Shown: in pieces, positions 36,761 through 44,122 of the stretch
Position numbering within the stretch: position 1 is the stretch's first letter
How the letters are laid out: every line of letters starts with the position of its first letter
Assembly (NCBI GenBank): GCA_947503305.1
Contig: CANNDF010000004.1
Coordinates: forward strand, 248,001 to 312,000
Source: an uncultured Dokdonia sp.
Lineage (GTDB): Bacteria; Bacteroidota; Bacteroidia; Flavobacteriales; Flavobacteriaceae
Length of the DNA: 64,000 nucleotides
Direction: 5' to 3'
Notes under the pieces: generated by a model
Seen by the model: the letters and a program-made list of their open reading frames with translations, nothing else
The model's database searches: none
Told to the model about the DNA's origin: nothing
Program-made: the position numbers and the translations under genes

Positions 36761-36778
36761 TAATTGACCAGTCATCTA
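36761..36778. promoter_or_regulatory. Operator candidate 2 of the TetR regulator
   Basis: TAATTGACCAGTCATCTA, 16 of 18 positions identical to the site before the MMPL gene. It lies 2 bp upstream of the methyltransferase start. Confidence 0.65.
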
Positions 36779-36795
36779 TGAATGTTAATAAAAAA

Positions 36796-37392
36796 TTATT
36801 TTAATAATACGCTACGTATAATTGTCATAAAATTGTCAATAGGGTAAGCGCTATTCATTTCTTTCATAGAAACCATGGCTCCTCTTCCAGCATCTTCCAT
36901 AAAAGCAGCAAGATCTATTGCTGGCAGGGTATTAGAAATCTCTCCATAATTTTGAGCTTCTTCTATAACGCTTGCTATTTTTGATTTTATCATTTCTGTT
37001 TTACTATGGACGGCATTTCTAATGGCTTCACTATGCTCGGCCATTTCATTTGCAAGGTTACATCCTAGACATCCCATTTTACAATCAAATTGCTCTTTCA
37101 GAATATTACTTCTGAGCTCGTATAAATCGAGTAAACGTTGTTTTGGAGAAATGGTCTTATTATCTAGAAGTTCAAACGCTGGTCCAAATTGTTGTTGAAA
37201 ATATTTTTCTATTGATTTTATTGCAAAATCTTCTTTGCTTTTAAAATAGAAATAGAAAGATCCTTTTGGAACCCCTGCTTCTTTTACAATATCATTTACA
37301 CTAGTAGCATTATAACCTTTACTCCATAAGAGCATCATTCCTTTATCTATGAGGCCGTCAGCTTTTATTTCGTGTTTGAGGGTCTTTGACAT
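36796..37392 (-). CDS. TetR/AcrR family regulator
   Basis: 198 aa. N-terminal HTH in TSVNDIVKEAGVPKGSFYFYFKSKEDFA (about 30-57), the standard TetR DNA-binding block. The ligand-binding part contains the Cys-rich DCKMGCLGCNLANEMAE (about 103-119). Three close cysteines there could make it redox- or electrophile-responsive, though the GCLG.NLA pattern is common in this subfamily. It lies next to the methyltransferase and MMPL genes and probably represses both. A weaker site (GACCACTCGTC, 37421-37431) lies upstream of its own start. Confidence 0.88.
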   Translation of the reverse strand: MSKTLKHEIKADGLIDKGMMLLWSKGYNATSVNDIVKEAGVPKGSFYFYFKSKEDFAIKSIEKYFQQQFGPAFELLDNKTISPKQRLLDLYELRSNILKEQFDCKMGCLGCNLANEMAEHSEAIRNAVHSKTEMIKSKIASVIEEAQNYGEISNTLPAIDLAAFMEDAGRGAMVSMKEMNSAYPIDNFMTIIRSVLLK

Positions 37393-37503
37393 TAGTAATT
37401 GTTTGACGATGTAAAAATATGACCACTCGTCTAGTATACAAAATATATTCGTGTTAAAGTTTGTGAAAATTTACAAAACAAATTTTAAATAATTGATATT
37501 CAA

Positions 37504-38235
37504 TTATTTACTATGTGCAACTAAATGGGAAAGCGCTTCCTTAAGTTGTGAATTCCAATTTTTAAAATCATGTCCACCCTTTGTAACATGTGTTCTAATA
37601 TGATATCCTTTACTTGTATAGATATTTTTAAGAGGTTGTATATAGCGTTCGGCGTCGTTTACTCCAGTCGAAAGAAAAATATAAAGAGCTTCATTTTTTG
37701 AGAAGGCAATCTGCTTCATTAATAAATCTTGTCTAGGATATGTTACAGGGGATAGTAGTCCAAAATTTTTAAAAGATTGGGATACTGCAGAAAAATAAGC
37801 ACTGTTAAGCCCTCCGAATGAAATACCTATCAATGTTCTATCTTTTGGGTATATTTTTGAGGGGAATTGTGATTCCATTTTCGGAATGAGTTCTTTTTCG
37901 AAAAATGTAAGATAGTTTTCATTGCAAAAAAAGTATTCATTGCGATGATCGTTTCCGGTAGTGTCATCTATCGTATGTACAAAGACATACATTGCTTTTG
38001 GGATTTCATTTTTGTCTGTAAGTTCTTGTAAACGGGATATAGTACCGCTATCAATCATTTTTTTTCCATCTGTAAAATAAATAATAGGTATCGAACTTTC
38101 CGAATCACCCGTGGTATAGGTAGACACAGTAATCTCTCTTTGTAATGAATCACTTTGTAGGGTCGTTGTTTCTAATTGCGCTTTCGCGAAAGCGTAATTA
38201 AGAAAGATCACAATACATAATAGAAATGTTTTCAT
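37504..38235 (-). CDS. Secreted putative esterase (alpha/beta hydrolase)
   Basis: 243 aa from the ATG at 38235 (MKTFLLCIVIFLNYAFAKAQ). An upstream frame to 38262 would start inside a terminator hairpin. The signal peptide cleavage site AKA|Q is again encoded by a palindrome copy. The catalytic elements fit the esterase D/IroE-type family: IIYFTDGKKMID early, the nucleophile in GISFGGLNSAYFS, and the His in THVTKGGHDFKNW. It probably hydrolyses an ester in the periplasm. Confidence 0.83.
   Translation of the reverse strand: MKTFLLCIVIFLNYAFAKAQLETTTLQSDSLQREITVSTYTTGDSESSIPIIYFTDGKKMIDSGTISRLQELTDKNEIPKAMYVFVHTIDDTTGNDHRNEYFFCNENYLTFFEKELIPKMESQFPSKIYPKDRTLIGISFGGLNSAYFSAVSQSFKNFGLLSPVTYPRQDLLMKQIAFSKNEALYIFLSTGVNDAERYIQPLKNIYTSKGYHIRTHVTKGGHDFKNWNSQLKEALSHLVAHSK
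38180..38193. repeat. Iterated palindrome GCTTTCGCGAAAGC, copy 6 (in a signal peptide)
   Basis: Perfect copy with GTA extension, read on the minus strand as AFAKA at the signal-peptidase site of the esterase. Confidence 0.95.
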
Positions 38236-38248
38236 ATCTAGCTTAAAA

Positions 38249-38283
38249 ATAAGGGTTATCATGATAGATATGATAACCCTTAT
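38249..38283 (-). terminator. Strong terminator of the secreted SRPBCC gene
   Basis: A 14-bp perfect stem (ATAAGGGTTATCAT with ATGATAACCCTTAT) and a 7-nt loop, followed on the minus strand by a T-rich tail. It lies between 38312 and the esterase start. Confidence 0.8.
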
Positions 38284-38311
38284 ACTTTAATTAACGATTA
38301 TAATTAAAAAA

Positions 38312-38821
38312 TTACTTGGTAGAAGCTTTTGCAATATTTGCAATCATTTCTCCTGAAGCCTGGTTTAAAAAACCTTTGAATTGCTCCTCATTCATTTGTG
38401 GGTTTTGCATGAATTTGTCGTAACTAGATGTCCATACAATCATTGATTTATTATAACCCAGATCTACTACCTTAAAATTATTGACCATACCCATAGCTGG
38501 AACACCTTCTAAAACTGCATAAGTATAGGTACGATTTGTATCATCAAAGGAGAGGATACTTTCCTTAAATTTTCCTTGACCATCTGCCGATGTACATACA
38601 CGAGTCCCGCCAGTACCTTTGGCTCCTGTCCATTCTACTTTGTTGATAATACTTGAATATTGGTCAATATCATCCATTTGTCTCAACTTACCCCAGACAT
38701 TATCTGCCGAAGTTTCTACCACTTTTGTTAGTGTAATGTTTGCATTAGCATTTTGAGCATTGGTTTGAGAATACCCAAATGTAACTAAGGCAATTAGTGT
38801 TACGATTTTTACTAGTTTCAT
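38312..38821 (-). CDS. Secreted SRPBCC (START-like) protein
   Basis: 169 aa with a signal peptide cleaved near TNAQ. The remainder is a polyketide cyclase/SRPBCC fold: ITLTKVVETSADNVWGKLRQMDDIDQYSSIINKVEW at the start and a long C-terminal helix (NEEQFKGFLNQASGEMIANIAKAS). The fold binds hydrophobic ligands in a cavity. It is divergent from the MarR gene across 136 bp. Its position in a region of transport and hydrophobic-ligand genes suggests a periplasmic lipid-binding role. Confidence 0.82.
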   Translation of the reverse strand: MKLVKIVTLIALVTFGYSQTNAQNANANITLTKVVETSADNVWGKLRQMDDIDQYSSIINKVEWTGAKGTGGTRVCTSADGQGKFKESILSFDDTNRTYTYAVLEGVPAMGMVNNFKVVDLGYNKSMIVWTSSYDKFMQNPQMNEEQFKGFLNQASGEMIANIAKASTK

Positions 38822-38920
38822 TTTTTAATGTTTATAAATTACTATTACAACTTAGATTCATAAACAATATGGGTGTGACAAGATGATTCATAAAATATGA
38901 TCTTAATTTTTATTAAAAAA

Positions 38921-38940
38921 TAGTTGCCCAGCTAACTATA
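38921..38940. promoter_or_regulatory. Operator candidate of the MarR regulator, site 1
   Basis: TAGTTGCCCAGCTAACTATA, an imperfect inverted repeat overlapping the -33 element of the MarR promoter. It recurs with 17 of 20 matches at 39396-39415. Confidence 0.65.
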
Positions 38941-38953
38941 TAAATTATATTTG
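38924..38953 (+). promoter_or_regulatory. Promoter of the MarR gene
   Basis: TTG (38924-38926), 19-bp spacer, TATATTTG (38946-38953). This is an exact match to the Bacteroidota TTG-N17-23-TAnnTTTG promoter. The ATG follows only 4 bp later, which implies a leaderless or nearly leaderless mRNA. Confidence 0.75.
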
Positions 38954-38957
38954 TACT

Positions 38958-39383
38958 ATGATTAATGAAAATTTATATTATAAAATAGAACTTACAGCCC
39001 GTAAAATAAGACATTACGGACAGTCTGTATTAAAAAGTCACGGTATCAATATTACTGTAGAACAATGGTTGGTGCTTAATGTGATCAATGATAATAAAGG
39101 AATTAATCAATTACGAATAGGAGAAATTCTTGTAAAAGATAAGCCTACTATTTCAAAGATGGTGCGTAGTTTACTAGAAAAAGGATTCATACAAAAAGAA
39201 GTATCTAGCAAAGATTTACGACACTATTCTATTTCTATTTCAAAAGAAGGAGAAAAATTAATGAATGTGGTTTTTCCTGTAGTAGAAGAAATACGGTTGA
39301 AAGGAATAAATAGTCTCACTGAAATAGAAAAGGAAAACCTAAGCATACTATTATTAAAAATTCAAAAAAATATAGATAGTTAA
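38958..39383 (+). CDS. MarR family regulator
   Basis: 141 aa with the winged-helix core: ITVEQWLVLNVINDNKGINQLRIGEILVKDKPTISKMVRSLLEKGFIQKE (about 30-79), followed by the wing with SSKDLRHYSISISKEGEKL. It probably represses itself and its neighbours through the inverted repeats at 38921 and 39396. The ligand is unknown. Confidence 0.9.
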   Translation: MINENLYYKIELTARKIRHYGQSVLKSHGINITVEQWLVLNVINDNKGINQLRIGEILVKDKPTISKMVRSLLEKGFIQKEVSSKDLRHYSISISKEGEKLMNVVFPVVEEIRLKGINSLTEIEKENLSILLLKIQKNIDS

Positions 39384-39395
39384 TTTTTGCATAAT

Positions 39396-39415
39396 TAGTT
39401 GTCTAGCTTACTATA
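39396..39415. promoter_or_regulatory. Operator candidate of the MarR regulator, site 2
   Basis: TAGTTGTCTAGCTTACTATA, 17 of 20 identical to the 38921 site. It lies 20 bp before the NTF2-like gene. Confidence 0.6.
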
Positions 39416-39435
39416 TTAATTTAAACCTAATCCTA

Positions 39436-39867
39436 ATGAAACATTCAATTTTAATTTTAATACTAACAGCCTTTGTTTCTTATAATTCAATGGCACAAAA
39501 TTCTATTATGGAAGAAGAAGTTAAGTCTGCTCTTAGTGGTTATTTATCTGCAGGAGACACCAATGATTCTAATACATTACTGCAGTATTTGCATGATGCA
39601 TTTAGAGTTGTTTTATATGATGGTAGTAAGGATACTGCTAGTGTCTTAGATAGAGCTACGTATGTTACTTTTATTAAAGAGAAAAAATTTGGAGGTTACA
39701 TACGTACGGTATCGTATCAATCTGTACATTTTATTGGAGAACATATGGCAACAATACAGGTGATATTAACAAGTCCAGATAAACCAACATTAAAGAACTT
39801 TTATTCTCTTGTAAAAGTAGGGGGTACGTGGTTAGTCATTCAAGATTTTGTCACATTGATCCCATAA
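39436..39867 (+). CDS. Secreted NTF2-like (lumazine-binding-like) protein
   Basis: 143 aa with a signal peptide (MKHSILILILTAFVSYNSMAQ). The core is the small alpha+beta NTF2-like cone: EVKSALSGYLSAGDTNDSNTLLQYLHDAFRVVLYDG, then HFIGEHMATIQVIL and NFYSLVKVGGTWLVIQDFVT. The fold binds small hydrophobic ligands or acts as an enzyme; the function is unknown here. It carries the second MarR-type operator in its promoter and is probably the regulated target. Confidence 0.8.
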   Translation: MKHSILILILTAFVSYNSMAQNSIMEEEVKSALSGYLSAGDTNDSNTLLQYLHDAFRVVLYDGSKDTASVLDRATYVTFIKEKKFGGYIRTVSYQSVHFIGEHMATIQVILTSPDKPTLKNFYSLVKVGGTWLVIQDFVTLIP

Positions 39868-39902
39868 GTTGACTTTTTTTATAGCTATCTTTAAAGAGAA
39901 GT

Positions 39903-39930
39903 TGTCACACATTCTAAGCGTATGCATCTA
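39903..39930 (+). promoter_or_regulatory. Candidate ECF-type promoter of the sigma gene
   Basis: TGTCACA (39903-39909), 15-bp spacer, CATCTA (39925-39930). Same spacing and similar boxes as the site before the other ECF gene (54164-54190), suggesting autoregulation. This is inference from the two sites only. Confidence 0.4.
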
Positions 39931-39947
39931 AGTTGTAAAACCCTACT

Positions 39948-40826
39948 ATGGAGAATCCTTTTTTAAAAGAATATAAAAGTGATAAAGACGATAAACAACT
40001 AGTTTTTGAAGCACAGTCTGGAGATAAAAAATCTCTAGAGGCACTTATACTAAGGCATCAACCTTATATCTATAACATTGCATGGAAATTTGTAAGAAAT
40101 GGAAAAGATGCTGAGGATATTACACAAGAAGCCATTATTAAAGTAATTACTCAATTGGTAAAATTTGAGAACAGAAGTAGTTTTAGAACATGGGCATACC
40201 GTATTGTTGCTAACCATTTTTTGATGTCAAAACGAAAAAAAGGCGAGACACAGGTTGACAATTTTGAAACAATGGCTCAGAACTTGGCAAATACTCCAGA
40301 TAATGTACTTACCGAATTTGAGCAAGAAGAGCAGAAACATTTAATTAAAGAAATGAATTATATGTGTATGACAGGAATGTTACTATGTTTAAATAGAGAT
40401 CAACGCATGGTTTTTATTTTAGGAGAAACATTTAATGCAGATCATACCATAGGTTCACAAATATTGGGAATCTCAAAAGATAACTTCAGAAAAAAATTAT
40501 CCAGAGCTAGAAACGACCTCTATAATTTTATGAATAATAAATGTGGCTTGGTCAATAAATCAAACCCATGTAGATGTCATAAGAAGGTAAAATTTGTGGT
40601 AGATAATAAAATTATAGATAGTAAAAATCTTTTATTTAATCGTGAAGATTTTGCTTCTTTTAGGCAGTTTATAAGAAAAGATGCAGATGCGTTAATGAGC
40701 ATTATTGATCAAAAATATGCCGAACTTTTTCATGAATTACCATATAAGGAGCATTTTGATAAGAAGACATTTATGGAAGATATTGTAAATGATGATCACA
40801 TTCGTAATATAATGAAGCTTAATTAA
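39948..40826 (+). CDS. ECF RNA polymerase sigma factor with C-terminal extension
   Basis: 292 aa, clearly longer than a minimal ECF factor. Region 2 is YIYNIAWKFVRNGKDAEDITQEAIIKVI (about 42-69) with RSSFRTWAYRIVANHFL. Region 4 is LCLNRDQRMVFILGETFNADHTIGSQILGISKDNFRKKLSRARNDLYNFM (about 147-196). After that comes a roughly 95-residue extension beginning with a Cys cluster, KCGLVNKSNPCRCHKKVKF, which could bind a metal and act as a built-in sensor or anti-sigma part. No anti-sigma gene follows; the next gene is DinB-like. Confidence 0.86.
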   Translation: MENPFLKEYKSDKDDKQLVFEAQSGDKKSLEALILRHQPYIYNIAWKFVRNGKDAEDITQEAIIKVITQLVKFENRSSFRTWAYRIVANHFLMSKRKKGETQVDNFETMAQNLANTPDNVLTEFEQEEQKHLIKEMNYMCMTGMLLCLNRDQRMVFILGETFNADHTIGSQILGISKDNFRKKLSRARNDLYNFMNNKCGLVNKSNPCRCHKKVKFVVDNKIIDSKNLLFNREDFASFRQFIRKDADALMSIIDQKYAELFHELPYKEHFDKKTFMEDIVNDDHIRNIMKLN

Positions 40827-40887
40827 CATTAGGATGCGACGTTTTCTACGAAACATTCGTACACTTTTTATTACATCCTGGTTTCCT

Positions 40888-41349
40888 ATGACGGTACAAC
40901 AATCAACATTTAAAAATGAATTTCTCAAAAAATGGCAAAACTCTTTGGAGTATACACTATCTGTTGCGACTCAGATGCCAGAAGATAGCTATGGATATCA
41001 ACCTTCCCATTTGATGCGAAGTTTTGGAGAGCAAATAGTACACATTGGAATGGCGATTACATATTTGTCTCAATCAGCACTTTCATTAAAGCATATAGAT
41101 TATAAGGGAGATATACAGGATAAGGAAGCTGTAATCACATATTTAAAACAACAATATATAAAAGTTTCTAATGCAGTTGTGGCATTACCTGCATCAGATT
41201 TTGAGCAAACTAAGGTTTTTTGGGCAGGCCGTATGACAAGGCGAAAAATTCTTAACATCACATTTGACCATATAACACATCATCGTGCACAAGCCATTGT
41301 TTATTTGCGTATGCAAAGTATAGTACCCCCAACATATATATCTTGGTAA
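40888..41349 (+). CDS. DinB family protein
   Basis: 153 aa from the ATG at 40888 (MTVQQSTFKNEFLKKW). The frame also allows a start at 40834, 8 bp behind the sigma gene, adding 18 hydrophobic/basic residues; I prefer 40888 but cannot decide. DinB four-helix fold with a metal-binding His triad: His in EQIVHIGMAITYL (mid-protein) and two in DHITHHRAQAIVYLR (late). The family includes metal-dependent enzymes and thiol-S-transferases. Placed directly after the ECF sigma gene and probably its target. Confidence 0.8.
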   Translation: MTVQQSTFKNEFLKKWQNSLEYTLSVATQMPEDSYGYQPSHLMRSFGEQIVHIGMAITYLSQSALSLKHIDYKGDIQDKEAVITYLKQQYIKVSNAVVALPASDFEQTKVFWAGRMTRRKILNITFDHITHHRAQAIVYLRMQSIVPPTYISW

Positions 41350-41373
41350 ACGCTATTTTTAATCCCCCTAATT

Positions 41374-41407
41374 CAAAAGTCTAAACATATATACGTTTAG
41401 ACTTTTG
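41374..41407. terminator. Bidirectional terminator
   Basis: A 13-bp stem (CAAAAGTCTAAAC with GTTTAGACTTTTG) and an 8-nt loop between the convergent DinB-like and AlkC/D-like genes. Confidence 0.75.
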
Positions 41408-41423
41408 TGCATAACATACTCGT

Positions 41424-42230
41424 TTATTTACTTTTAACAATAGTACGTAATGCTTTTTTTAAAATATAACTCGTTTCTTTGGTAGGAGACTCCTTTTCCC
41501 ATTTACTACAAATAGATTGTACCCATTCAGGCTGTGATTTACTGGCATCGTTTAACCAATTCCCTACAGAATCTCTTACGTACTTTGCGTCATCAGATTT
41601 GAGAGGTTCTAGTATAGGCAATCCCTTTTCAGGATTTTCTTGAAACTCAGGAATCTTTTTTGTCCATACGCCTATGGGTCTGAGGGCTTCTGCAGCATAC
41701 CTTCTTATATTTTCATCGGGATCTATTGTCCATGATGTAAGGCATAGAATGGCATTATCTAGATCTTTAATCATTCGTTCTTTACTAGCAAATATGACAA
41801 CTTCACGTACGCCAAAATGCGGATCTGAAGCATAGGGTTTCATAGCAGCAATAAGAGATTGAATATCATTATGTTGCAAGCTTTCAAACCAACATGCCCA
41901 ACATCGTACAATGTCTGATGTATGCGTATATAGATGATCTTTGATAAAAGCTGTATCTGTAAGTTGCGCAAAGGTCTCTCCAATAACTTTAGTATTACTA
42001 TTTGCAGTAGGTTTTTTTTGGGCATATACTGCTTGCTCAAAAGAAGGGAACCAATCTGTCTTTCCCACTTTTTTTAGAATATTTTCAAGTAAGACCAATT
42101 GATCTGTAGCGAGCCATTCCATTAAGTTTTTGGTTTCTACTTTTCCAGTATTTAGATAGGTAATTACTTCTGGGTTAAGATCTTTTAAGCTTCTGGGGCC
42201 TTTACGATCTAAGATATGTTTTGGGATCAT
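41424..42230 (-). CDS. DNA alkylation repair protein (AlkC/AlkD-like HEAT repeats)
   Basis: A 268-aa all-helical protein. HEAT-like repeats run from about residue 100 to 255 (HTSDIVRCWACWFES, DPHFGVREVVIFA, DPDENIRRYAAEALRPIGVW, DDAKYVRDSVGNWLNDASKSQPEWVQSICSKW). The VRDSVGNWLND...P.WV...W block is characteristic of bacterial DNA alkylation repair HEAT proteins, which excise positively charged alkyl bases. The gene diverges from the DUF2652 gene across 136 bp. Confidence 0.83.
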   Translation of the reverse strand: MIPKHILDRKGPRSLKDLNPEVITYLNTGKVETKNLMEWLATDQLVLLENILKKVGKTDWFPSFEQAVYAQKKPTANSNTKVIGETFAQLTDTAFIKDHLYTHTSDIVRCWACWFESLQHNDIQSLIAAMKPYASDPHFGVREVVIFASKERMIKDLDNAILCLTSWTIDPDENIRRYAAEALRPIGVWTKKIPEFQENPEKGLPILEPLKSDDAKYVRDSVGNWLNDASKSQPEWVQSICSKWEKESPTKETSYILKKALRTIVKSK

Positions 42231-42354
42231 TGATATTCTATTTTAAATTTTTAAGATACATAAACTAATATACGACTAGAAAACAAAGTTATATTTTATA
42301 TAAAAATTAAGATTCCCGTATACTACATGCGATCAAATTAAGGGCTTTATTATG

Positions 42355-42362
42355 TACCTTTG
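42355..42362 (+). promoter_or_regulatory. -7 box TACCTTTG directly before the DUF2652 gene
   Basis: Matches TAnnTTTG and ends 4 bp before the ATG at 42367, the same spacing as the MarR gene, implying a near-leaderless transcript. No TTG at the usual distance. Confidence 0.5.
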
Positions 42363-42366
42363 AGAT

Positions 42367-43434
42367 ATGCCAAAATCATTATTATTTATACCCGATATTT
42401 CTGGATTTACAAATTTTGTGCAAACTACAGAAGTAGAACATAGTCAGCACGTTATTGCAGAACTTCTTGAGGTTATCATCTCTGCAAATACACAAAAACT
42501 AGCACTTGCAGAAGTAGAAGGGGACGCATTATTTTTTTATAAGGAATCTCATATCCCTTCTCAAGAAAAATTACTGGCTCAAGTAGAAACAATGTACACA
42601 GCATTTTATAGTCATTTAAAATTGCTTGAGAAACATCGTATTTGCCCTTGTCGTGCTTGTGCGACTGCTCCAGAGTTGGAATTAAAAATTATAGCTCACT
42701 CAGGAGATTTGCAATTTTTAGAAGTTCAAAATAATAGAAAACCTTTTGGAGAAGCAGTAATTAATGCGCATAGACTCCTTAAAAACTCAATATCTTCACA
42801 TAATTATGTGTTGATCAGTAAAGATTTGGCTACTGATATAGGAATGCCTATTGATTATGAAAGTAATTTATTCTGCTTTCGCGAAAGCGTAGACACCTAT
42901 GACACTAATGAAATACAGTATACGTTTTCAGAAATAGAAACTCAAAAGCTAAAACTCAAATCTTTTCCAGAGGGAACTAGAGTTTATCTTGAGGGGGCTC
43001 CTAACTTAGTTTTTGAACGCACATATCCTATAGATGCTGATAAACTAATGGAAACAATCACTAACTATAAGTACAGACATTTATGGGCAGAGGGAGTAGA
43101 TGAAATCCAATGGAATGATAAAGAAGTTACACGCTTGGGATCCGAACATATTTGTATCATAGGAGGAGAACAGCTTAACTTTACTGTAGTAGCCAAAGAT
43201 CAAGATTCAAGTGAACTTGTATATGGTGAACTTACAACAAGCCCTGCACCGGTAGATAAATTGTATCAATTTTATAATATTCAGCGTATATCAGATACAA
43301 AATCTAAAATTCGGGTAGAACTTTTTTGGGAAGCAAAATCTATTTTCAAGAAACTTATTATTGCATTGGTTGCTAAAAAAGCATTCAAAAAAGCCACTAA
43401 TAAAGCATTGGATAAATTACAGGAGATTGTCTAA
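42367..43434 (+). CDS. DUF2652: class III cyclase-like domain fused to an SRPBCC domain
   Basis: A 355-aa cytoplasmic protein. The N-terminal domain (about 1-190) has class III nucleotidyl cyclase features: LLFIPDISGFTNFV (metal Asp equivalent), AEVEGDALFFY (second Asp) and FGEAVINAHRLL in place of the GxxVNxAxRL block, where the Arg is kept but the Asn position is Ile. The C-terminal domain (from about 200) has an SRPBCC/START-like pattern (VFERTYPIDADKLMETITNYKYRHLWAEGVDEIQW ... YQFYNIQRISDTKSKIRVELFWEAKS). Catalysis is uncertain and the protein may only bind a nucleotide or lipid. A palindrome copy (42875-42888) is read CFRES. Confidence 0.8.
   Translation: MPKSLLFIPDISGFTNFVQTTEVEHSQHVIAELLEVIISANTQKLALAEVEGDALFFYKESHIPSQEKLLAQVETMYTAFYSHLKLLEKHRICPCRACATAPELELKIIAHSGDLQFLEVQNNRKPFGEAVINAHRLLKNSISSHNYVLISKDLATDIGMPIDYESNLFCFRESVDTYDTNEIQYTFSEIETQKLKLKSFPEGTRVYLEGAPNLVFERTYPIDADKLMETITNYKYRHLWAEGVDEIQWNDKEVTRLGSEHICIIGGEQLNFTVVAKDQDSSELVYGELTTSPAPVDKLYQFYNIQRISDTKSKIRVELFWEAKSIFKKLIIALVAKKAFKKATNKALDKLQEIV
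42875..42888. repeat. Iterated palindrome GCTTTCGCGAAAGC, copy 7
   Basis: Perfect copy with GTA extension, inside the DUF2652 gene, in the third reading frame (CFRES). Confidence 0.95.
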
Positions 43435-43442
43435 GAACATTT

Positions 43443-43466
43443 AAATTAAACCAAACGGTCTAATTT
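43443..43466. promoter_or_regulatory. Operator candidate of the second TetR regulator
   Basis: AAATTAAACC, 4-bp spacer, GGTCTAATTT; the arms match at 9 of 10 positions. It sits at the -33 region of the TetR promoter. The half-site GTCTAATTT recurs at 44107-44115 before the SRPBCC gene. Confidence 0.65.
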
Positions 43467-43480
43467 TAAAATTAAATACA

Positions 43481-43488
43481 TATATTTG
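43481..43488 (+). promoter_or_regulatory. -7 box TATATTTG directly before the second TetR gene
   Basis: TAnnTTTG match ending 7 bp before the ATG at 43496, again near-leaderless. The -33 TTG is not seen and the operator overlaps that position. Confidence 0.5.
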
Positions 43489-43495
43489 CACCATA

Positions 43496-44077
43496 ATGGG
43501 CTATAAGTATAACAAAGAAGATATTTTAAAAGTAGGATATCATGTACTCCGTAAAAATGGATATCATGGGGTGGGTATCAATGATATCTTAAAAGAGGCT
43601 GGGATTCCAAAAGGCTCCTTTTACAACTTTTTTGATTCTAAAGAAGATTTTGCAAAACAAGTAATAGCACATTATGGTGAAGGCAATAATCAATGGATAG
43701 AAACTTTTTTCAAAGAAGCTACAGGAACCCCATTAGAAAACCTAAAATCTTTTTATAAGTTACTGATTAAATACAATGAAGAAGACGACTTTAGTAGTGG
43801 ATGTTTGGTAAATGTTCTAAGTAATGAAATAGGTCGTACTAATGATGAGCTTGCTTCTGTATCTAATGCATGCTTTTTAGATTGGATTCATATAATATCC
43901 AGAGAAGTACATAAAGGACAGGAAAGTGGAGAAATACGTAATGATTTTTCTGCTTTAGAAATTGCTGAATATCTACATTCTGGCACATATGGTGCTTTTT
44001 CTAGAATGAAAGTGACTCGTAATCGCGTATACTTAGATGTTTGGTATGATATAACCTTTACATTTCTAGCAAAATAA
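43496..44077 (+). CDS. TetR/AcrR family regulator 2
   Basis: 193 aa. N-terminal HTH in HGVGINDILKEAGIPKGSFYNFFDSKEDFAKQVI (about 25-56). The C-terminal ligand domain has SSGCLVNVLSNEIGRTNDELA, the same GCL.N.. pattern as the first TetR in this window but with a single Cys. It is followed by an SRPBCC gene and a lipoprotein gene that share its operator half-site, and it probably represses all three. Confidence 0.88.
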   Translation: MGYKYNKEDILKVGYHVLRKNGYHGVGINDILKEAGIPKGSFYNFFDSKEDFAKQVIAHYGEGNNQWIETFFKEATGTPLENLKSFYKLLIKYNEEDDFSSGCLVNVLSNEIGRTNDELASVSNACFLDWIHIISREVHKGQESGEIRNDFSALEIAEYLHSGTYGAFSRMKVTRNRVYLDVWYDITFTFLAK

Positions 44078-44122
44078 AAATTTTTATAAATAAAATAAGT
44101 AGAACAGTCTAATTTATTATAA

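Noticed and set aside
37421-37431. Third TetR operator GACCACTCGTC before the TetR gene
   Set aside because: Spacing and arms differ from the two good sites, so it is mentioned with the regulator but not listed as a site of its own.
23909-43434. A complete Pycsar defence operon
   Set aside because: The PycTM-HD gene has no adjacent cyclase. The only cyclase-like protein (42367-43434) is about 17 kb away and lacks the Asn of the active-site block.
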